Program-made: the position numbers and the translations under genes
Assembly (NCBI GenBank): GCA_963989385.1
Contig: OZ022498.1
Location: 102,471,298-102,535,297 of the forward strand
Length of the DNA stretch: 64,000 bases
Source: Ctena decussata
Lineage: Eukaryota > Mollusca > Bivalvia > Lucinida > Lucinidae
Direction: 5' to 3'
Part shown: piece by piece, positions 57,752-64,000 of the stretch
Numbering within the stretch: the first letter of the stretch is position 1
How the letters are laid out: each line of letters starts with the position of its first letter
The notes under the pieces: generated by a model
Seen by the model: only the letters and a program-made list of their open reading frames with translations
Databases searched by the model: none
What the model was told of the DNA's origin: nothing

Positions 57752-57992
57752 TCCCGAGGTTATAAAACTTTTTTCATGCTCAACTCAGATGAGCATGAAA
57801 TTTTCTCTGCTCATAAATATGAAAATGCCAACTAATGTTGGCATTTTCACATTCATAAGCAGAGAAAATTCATAATCTGCTAAAATGAACAAGAAAACAA
57901 CTGTGCTTATCAGTAATTTGCTATCTATTAGCAGATGAAATTTCATGCTCAGCTGAGTTGAGCAGGGAAAAAAGTTTTATAACCTTGGGGCC
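57752..57992. repeat. palindromic MITE (cccgaggttataaaac ends)
   Basis: Arms ggttataaaacttttttcat and its complement, with catgctcaactcagatgagc / gctcagctgagttgagc and a central aaatgccaac/gttggcattt. Begins 26 bp after the donor of the exon ending at 57725. Confidence 0.85.
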
Positions 57993-58134
57993 TTACCATT
58001 GTCATAAATATTCTGTTTGTTATATGTTTTTTTTTGTTATTTTTTTTTTTTTTCCTTTTTGGACATGGGGTTAAGGCCATTTCAAGAATATTTCACTAAA
58101 CATGTGAAGCCCATCATTAAGGAAGGTAAGCGAA

Positions 58135-58265
58135 AGTCGGAGCTCCCGGCGAAAAACTACTTGACCTTCCATAAACTGTAGAACTTGGCTTTCTCACATG
58201 TGCGCTCCCGCTGAGGCTTGAATCTGCAGCGGTGAGAGACTCAATGTTTAAGAGTCAGCACTAGG
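58135..58265 (-). repeat. second tRNA-derived SINE family, copy 3 (truncated head)
   Basis: Shares cttgaccttccataa, tttctcacatgtgcgc, aggcttgaatctgcag and aagagtcagcact with 10658-10812. Confidence 0.6.
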
Positions 58266-58584
58266 ACCGTCTAAATGAAGGATGCCGTTCTAAAAAGATA
58301 CACATAACGAAATTCTGGAAGAAAAAATTACAACACGACTGCTTTGCACAACAAGAATACTTGAAAAATGTACCATACGGTAAAATTTTTAAGAACAAAA
58401 ATATGGGACACCAAAAATAGTTAATGTAATGTCCTAAAATGGAACAATTTGGTTTTACAATGCATTTATGAATCCGAAAGATGCAGATGTGAACATGTAG
58501 ACGCTCCTTTGGGAGCAGTCTGATCTGGTTCTGCACTGCTTGCCCTAATCTAGCTGTCCTAATACTAATAATTTTATGATAATT

Positions 58585-58819
58585 GAGCCGCGACACGAGA
58601 AAACCAACAAAGTGGTTGGCGCCCAATGCAGACTCAGATCAGCCTGTGCATCCGCCCAGTCTGATCAGACTCTTCGCTATGCGCTTAAAGGGTAGCCAAG
58701 GGACTAAGCTACCTTCATGCGGACAGCCAAGGCTCTGATCAGACTGGGCGGATACCCAGGCTGATCTGAGTCTGCGCTGGGCGCACAACCACTTTGTTGG
58801 TTTTCTCGGGTCGTGGCTC
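58585..58819. repeat. GAGCCGCG palindromic MITE, copy 15
   Basis: Full length; flanks aatt / gtat, no clean duplication. Confidence 0.88.
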
Positions 58820-58887
58820 GTATGTTTGAAGGACGTATTATGGTACAGCCTGACTGACATTTAGCGGTGTCACAGGGGCGTAGCTAG

Positions 58888-58972
58888 ATCCCAGCAGGCA
58901 CACAACGTTGACTCAGCATTGAATCAACATTGAATCAATGTTGATTCAATTTTGTATGCCCAGCGGGATACA
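58888..58972. repeat. AACATTGAATC-periodic short repeat
   Basis: Starts cccagcaggcacacaacg, has aacattgaatcaacattgaa and ends atgcccagcggga; same borders as the GACGTC repeats but a different periodic motif. Confidence 0.65.
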
Positions 58973-59481
58973 GTTTTTTGATAGACACAATCATGTTTTA
59001 TACTCCTTACAGGTCCCATTGTTTTATCAGAAGTCATCATTCATAAAATATTTTACCTAGTTTAAAAAACAATGCGGGCCAGTTTAGTTGCAAACCAAAA
59101 TGGCCTACTTTCGGTATCATATACTTTAATAAAATGGTAAAAATAAAATGTACATGTGTGGGGCTCCATTCGTAGTCACGCTTTCGTTATATGGCATTGC
59201 TCGACTGGGAACCAACAAATTTTGATTTTTTTTCAAAAACAAACTCCCCTTGTTTTTGCCAGTTATTTGACTCACTAAGGTTTGTTTACCAACATTTTAT
59301 CACAAACGTGAAGGTTGAACCTCTTTTCAATACTTTGAGAAAAACAGCCAGGGTTCATCAGTTTGACCTTGGTCCGCATTCTATGCAAAAGCATTTATAC
59401 TATCTGCACCTTAAACAAATACCTTCATACGTAAAAGTCTGAGTAGGAACACAGCGAACAAAAATAGTAATAGAAATTATA

Positions 59482-59625
59482 GTGGGGCTGAAGCCGAGCC
59501 AAGGCAATCTCAGGCTAGTTTTCAGATTATGTAAGTCTTATGCGTGTCCTGCAGAGCATAAGACTTAACGATCTGACAACTAGACTGAGATTTTCTTGTT
59601 GAGGCCTCAATCCCACCATTGATCT
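59482..59625. repeat. hairpin element, copy 2 of the family at 44407
   Basis: Shares aaggcaatctcaggctagtt and ttcagattat.taagtcttatgc with 44437-44475; ends gtggggct / aatcccaccat. Confidence 0.7.
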
Positions 59626-59814
59626 TTTTAACCCATTATACATGTATCCACTTACACAGAACAGCCATTCCTTGCTAAAACTTTTGTTCACAAGCAATTG
59701 CTTTATACTTTAACAATTTTCTATTAATAGCACCAGCCTGTTAATTTCACATGTTGCATGCACGTATCATGACTGACAGCTTATCAGGATACTGCAGTAA
59801 CACTTCCTGTACAG

Positions 59815-60034
59815 GGGCCGTATTTATAAAACAACTTAAGTCGTTGCTATGCTGTTGCTAAGGCGAAATTTCTATGAAGGAGATTCCCTACAACTATGAA
59901 ATTTGCTGTGGAGGAACAGTCTAAAAAGACTGTTCCTCCAGAGCAACTTTCATAGTTGTAGGTGATCTCCTTCATAGAGATTCAGCCTTAGCAACAGCAT
60001 AGCAACCAGTTAAGTCGTTTTATAAATACGGCCC
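59815..60034. mobile_element. GGGCCGTATTTATAAA palindromic MITE, CAG duplication
   Basis: 220 bp; CAG at 59812-59814 and 60035-60037. Confidence 0.9.
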
Positions 60035-60342
60035 CAGCAGTAGATGCTAATTTCATATTTTGCATGCAATGTACATGACAGGTAACGAGTGGAGCTGTTA
60101 AAATTAACATAATTTGGGCTATATATAAAATCATTGACTGGCAGATTGAGACAGCTTTCAAAGCATAGACTGAGACAGCAAGCCGAGACAGAAATATCTG
60201 AGACAGCTCTGGAGAATTCTTAAGGTCATCCTTATTTTTGGGAACCGTGCTTACTGAAATGTCATCATGTAGCCAACCAAACAACCAACCAACCATTTGT
60301 ATTAATTTTATCATTCTTCATTTCCCTTTTTCTATCTTTTAG

Positions 60343-60558
60343 TGGAACAACTTCATAATATCAAGGTGTATGTTGGGAAAAAGATGAACCATAGAAAGTA
60401 CTTGTGTGGAACATACCCCGGTCCGGCCGCTAGCAGAGGAAGAGTACATATCTTCTGTACTGAACCAGTTGTTGGACAGTACGTAACAATCGTCAAAGAT
60501 ACAGGGGACATCAAAGAAAAGCTCGTTCTCTGCGAAGTGTTTGTCTTTGGAACTCCAG
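60343..60558 (+). CDS. exon: fucolectin-type lectin domain, C-terminal half
   Basis: Acceptor atcttttag ends at 60342, donor gtatgt begins at 60559; phase 1-1; 71 complete codons. It continues V-E-Q-L-HNIKVYVG after the CC pair, then YLCGTYPGP, RVHIFCTEPVVGQYVTI and LVLCEVFVFG. The C...GQYV.I...L.LCEV ending is the standard close of the FTP/F5-8C fold. The basic residue usually found a few positions after the CC pair in the fucose motif reads Gln here. No stop codon follows in frame before the donor, so the gene goes on beyond the window; I found no further exon up to 64000. Confidence 0.9.
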
Positions 60559-60724
60559 GTATGTTTTCTCTGTCCCACTCTTCTTCTAAATGGAGTCAGA
60601 TCTTAAATCTGGGAGACAAAGTCTCTCTTCTTCTTTTTTTAAGAAGTAGAAACCTTTTACATTTCGGGATTCATTTTCCCAGGAAGCGCACAGGAAGTCG
60701 CTAATAATATTTACCTAAGTCCAA

Positions 60725-60994
60725 GCCGGGCCGGGTAGCGCAATCGGTAGGGCACCTGACTCGTAAGTCAGAGGTCCTGGGTTCGAATCCCGGTCTGGCC
60801 ACATACTTTCGTTTCTCCTTCCGCTGATTCAAGAAGGGCAGTTGTCAGTTACTGGCGAAAGTATGTGCACTTAGTACTGGTTAACCGCTTAGGAGGTCTT
60901 AGCCTGCCCAGGAATAGTGTGGTTAGGTTAACTGACCGTCCCGACATGACCTTAGTTGTTTACCGTGGACGTTAAGCATCAAATCAACCAACCA
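60725..60994 (+). mobile_element. tRNA-derived SINE (family 1), 12-bp target duplication
   Basis: acctaagtccaa at 60713-60724 and 60995-61006. tRNA-like part has changes in the loop (actcgtaagtc). Confidence 0.96.
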
Positions 60995-61082
60995 ACCTAA
61001 GTCCAAACGGCGAGAAAACGTGGAGGTTTTCCCTTACATAAAGAAAGTCACCTAGTTTCTGATGCAACGGCATGGTTTTTAT

Positions 61083-61250
61083 TATAGGAATGAATTTTAT
61101 TTTTGTTGATTTTATCGATGTGTAAACGCCGGCGAATCACTCACAAACTGAATAAAGCCCGAAGGGCTTTATGTTTAGTTTGTGAGTGATTCGCCGGCGT
61201 TTACACATCCATAAAATCCACAAAAATAAAAATCATTTCTTATAATTCCA
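61083..61250. repeat. long perfect palindrome (gccggcgaatcactcacaaac arms)
   Basis: Arms of about 75 bp round agcccgaagggctt; the outer part is gaatgaattttatttttg / caaaaataaaaatcattt. A further aaacgccggttcatg occurs at 61351, so the element may extend to about 61440. Confidence 0.8.
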
Positions 61251-61259
61251 ACTCGGCCA

Positions 61260-62210
61260 TAGTTTTCTCAAAGTTGTCAGCTATAGTGAGTATCTTAGAA
61301 ATCGCCACCAAGAAAATAGTTCCAAGTAGTTCCAGATTTCTGGAAGTATAAACGCCGGTTCATGTTCGCTCTTGACCAATCAAATTGCACTAAATTAGTG
61401 TTAGGAAGTTGAGTTGGAATTATATTGTTATGCTTTGTTGTTACGTGCCATCTTGATGATTCAAGACATGACACCCAAAGTTATATTGGGCTCGTTTGGC
61501 ACGTGAGCAGTCCCCAGGTATTCCTCGGGTTACTGTAAGATATGTAATCGCAACTTATCTCATCATTCGCGTTAACACGTAGCAACACAATCAATAGCAG
61601 GGAATGTATTGGACACGTTTCACACGATATTATAAAAACATCAAATAACACCGACATTTTATGTATACAGGTTCTTATAATTCAATTCTTCTTCAGTCGT
61701 TTGATTGTTTTTTTTTAGTTTTTTTTTTTTTTCATAATTTTATGTTAATATTAAATTGGGGGATTTTTAAGTTGTAAACATAATTCCTCAAATGGCATAC
61801 TTATATAGTAAATTGCACTAATAATGCATGGGGCATATCTGTTTATTTCGCGAGATCATTTTTAAATACAAAGTTACATATTTTATGCAAACGGATTAGA
61901 AATCTGCAATAATTATTCTTTCTTTTGATCTATATTTTAATGCGAAAAACGTAGAAAAAAAATGGGGAATTTAACTATATTTGTACATTATTTTTTCTTT
62001 GCGCAAAACAACCCGCAGTTCACCTGTATATCTACTAACTAACAAAATGTTAATTTTTTTCAAATGAATGGACTACTTGCTCTTGGTATAATAAATATCT
62101 TTTAGTAGCCCATGGAATACTTGGGAATTGCTCGGGCTCATCCAAGTAACTATGCCGAACATCCCCACTGATGACATCTTTTTTATCGTCTCTGTACACG
62201 TTTCCGCATG
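61260..62210. other. AT-rich stretch, nothing recognised
   Basis: Poly-T runs at about 61710-61730; no exon of the gene found. Confidence 0.4.
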
Positions 62211-62213
62211 GTA

Positions 62214-62425
62214 GGGTCAAGTTGGGTAAATTCGGGCAGCAGGTAAATTCGGACAGTGACATTGTCTCCTTTGTATGTCAGTTGTTTGGAAATAAAAAAA
62301 AATGACTGGGCAAACAGTAAAAATCCTGATGAGACGGCTCATGATGAGCCGTCTCATCTGGATTTTCACTGTTTGCAGTGGTATGTCCGAATTTACACGC
62401 TGTTCAAAGTTACCCGACTCGACCC
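62214..62425. repeat. hairpin element with gatgagccgtctcatc core, copy 4
   Basis: Ends gggtcaagttgggta / tacccgactcgaccc; central palindrome intact. Confidence 0.85.
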
Positions 62426-62429
62426 TGTA

Positions 62430-63250
62430 TGTTTAAACAATTTGGAGCACTTGGTAGAGTATCCCTCATTAGTGCCTCAGATAATAAGAAGGGATAACAG
62501 GGATAATTTAGGGATAATTGTCCCTATTTTGCACTAAAGACGAACATTGTAACCCCTCATTAGAGTCGTCTCGCTGAAGTATTGCAAAGGGGTATCAACG
62601 TGGTTTTGGACCAACTTTGCTGCAAATGCAATTTAAAACTTCATTTAACTCAAAAGGGCTCTGAAACAAGCCGGGAATGGAATTCTATAAGCATTTTGCT
62701 TTCATTCCAATCCAATAAACTCTATTTTGTGTATAACTTATGTTGCATGTCGATGAATTTATGAATGAAATATGTTTAAACAAAACTGTTGCCGCTGGAT
62801 TATTCAAGGTTTTCCCTCGGCCTTGTTTTTAAGGAGTTTTTGGGACCCACATGCCAATGTTTTAAGAGTCCAATGCCAAAAGTAAAGGGTCCTGTACTCT
62901 AAAAAATGTTATAAAATGTCCAAATCAAATATAAGAATTTCATAAATACTTTAATTTGAAAATCATTACTTTATATGTTCTGCCAAGAATAATATAATTT
63001 TTATAAGTATTCATCACTTTCAATTGGGACTTGGATTTTGCTTTGAGAGTCCCAGTGGATGCGTAGATTTTTTTCTGGGAGTCCCAGACACCAGTTTGGG
63101 GGTCTGAGACTCTCAATCTTGAGTCCGGGAAAACCCTGATTATTTAGTTCTCGCTTTGATGTACTTCAGTTGTGCATTTACTTTACGTAATCAACTCTGC
63201 TAAGATGTATAGACACAACTGCATATTTGCATTTATAAATGGGAGACAAC
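62430..63250. other. AT-rich stretch, nothing recognised
   Basis: Contains a gggataacagggataattta run at about 62490-62520. No coding signal. Confidence 0.4.
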
Positions 63251-63252
63251 TT

Positions 63253-63345
63253 TGCTCAGCAGGCACATGACGTCGTAACGACGTCGCACTGACGTCGCAT
63301 CGACGTCAGTACTGCGTCATTTCGACATCATTTACCCGCTAGGTT
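63253..63345. repeat. GACGTC-periodic short repeat, locus 3
   Basis: Starts ctcagcaggcacatgacgtc, about seven acgtc motifs, ends acccgctagg. Confidence 0.7.
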
Positions 63346-63446
63346 GTGACTTTCCTGTTAACTACCCTTTGTAGAATCTTTAAAAAAGAAGGGATCTACT
63401 CCTCTTTGAAAAAAGAAGACTAGAAGACTCTCAAGTCAAAAAATGG

Positions 63447-63463
63447 GGGGGGGGGGGGGGGCA
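63447..63463 (+). repeat. poly-G tract
   Basis: About 17 consecutive G, a likely sequencing or assembly soft spot. Confidence 0.85.
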
Positions 63464-63769
63464 AAAATAAAAATCGTAGAATGGCTTCACCTCAAAGTTT
63501 ATCCATTTTCCCCAATACAAATGTTAGTGGCAATGATTTGTGTAATGAGCTGGTACATGATTATAGTTGTTCTATAGAGGGAAAATTCTCTCTTAAAGGG
63601 TAGATCCCCTACTTTGAAGGGAGGCTGACAATAAAAACGGCAGATTTGCTCCCTCCTCAAAGTATACTCATTCGCCTTTCAGTTAATAGAAATATTGTAG
63701 AGATATAATTGACAGTTATTATTACATAGAGTTGGTTGGCTATTTCACTTTTTATTTTCATTTTTATAA

Positions 63770-64000
63770 TTAGGGGCCCGCTAGACGAAGTCTGCAGAGG
63801 CCGTATAGTAGTCACCTTGTCCGTCCGTCTGTCTGTCTGTTTGTCTGTCTGTCGAACGTCTCCATTGATGACATATTTTATTACACGAGTCAATTCGGGT
63901 AATTGTAAACTGTCCGTCATGATTTCGTGTCCGCTCCATATTTCTGAAACCGTTTGAGATATTTTCACGAACTTGGTACAAAGGTAAAACTTTATCAAAC
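63770..64000 (+). repeat. GTCC-headed dispersed repeat, cut by window end
   Basis: gacgaagtctgcagaggccg, then a gtccgtctgtctgtc run, then gtgtccgctccatatttctg and gagatattttcacgaacttg, the same phrases as the array at 21690. Confidence 0.75.

Noticed and set aside
57726..57835. Read-through of the first lectin exon
   Set aside because: The second half of the domain is at 60343 in the right phase, and the read-through enters a palindromic MITE.

Overview
The window is eukaryotic nuclear DNA, AT-rich and intron-rich, with short exons that have canonical GT/AG borders and a very dense load of small transposable elements. No prokaryotic, organellar or viral gene arrangement is visible. The domain repertoire (vWD, C8, TIL, EGF, GCC2/GCC3, fucolectin-type lectin) and the repeat types suggest a marine or freshwater bivalve mollusc. 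That is an inference from pattern memory, not a measured match.

One protein-coding gene was recognised. It lies on the + strand and runs through nearly the whole window; neither its first nor its last exon is present. I place 12 exons: TIL (1349-1551), TILa/EGF-like (3098-3278), EGF (19419-19532), EGF (26176-26289), vWD N-half (27271-27512), vWD C-half (36036-36349), C8 (41145-41440), TIL (42829-43037), TILa/EGF-like (44826-45009), one giant GCC2/GCC3 repeat exon (45826-52284), and two exons of a fucolectin-type (FTP, F5/8C-like) domain (57528-57725, 60343-60558). The splice phases agree at all 11 junctions. The spliced fragment is 8,730 nt, about 2,909 complete codons without a stop. The likely product is a very large secreted, cysteine-rich, mucin/von Willebrand-like protein ending in, or continuing past, a sugar-binding module. 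The window starts inside one vWD-C8-TIL assembly and contains a second complete one.

The giant exon is the most striking object: 58 registers of a 102-bp (34-residue) unit in exact step with no length change, followed by diverged GCC2/GCC3 modules. Its period is a multiple of three, so it also leaves a roughly 6-kb open frame on the opposite strand, which I treat as an artefact.

The EGF-exon region (about 4950-21060) is a small tandem duplication of an exon with its flanks: one decayed copy (5034), one intact (19419) and one vestige (about 20855). The first unit is split by a 13.9-kb segment (5326-19180) bordered by inverted CpG-rich, CCAAT-containing ends, and the uninterrupted copies give the empty site.

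The rest is intron filled with repeats: a palindromic MITE family with 4-bp target duplications (15 loci); a tRNA-derived SINE family with 12-17 bp duplications (4 copies); a family with CTG/CAG duplications (3 copies, one in a three-level nest); other hairpin elements; several tandem arrays of about 145-165 bp, many headed by GTCC-rich runs; and one LINE 3' fragment. Several insertions sit within about 15-45 bp of splice sites.
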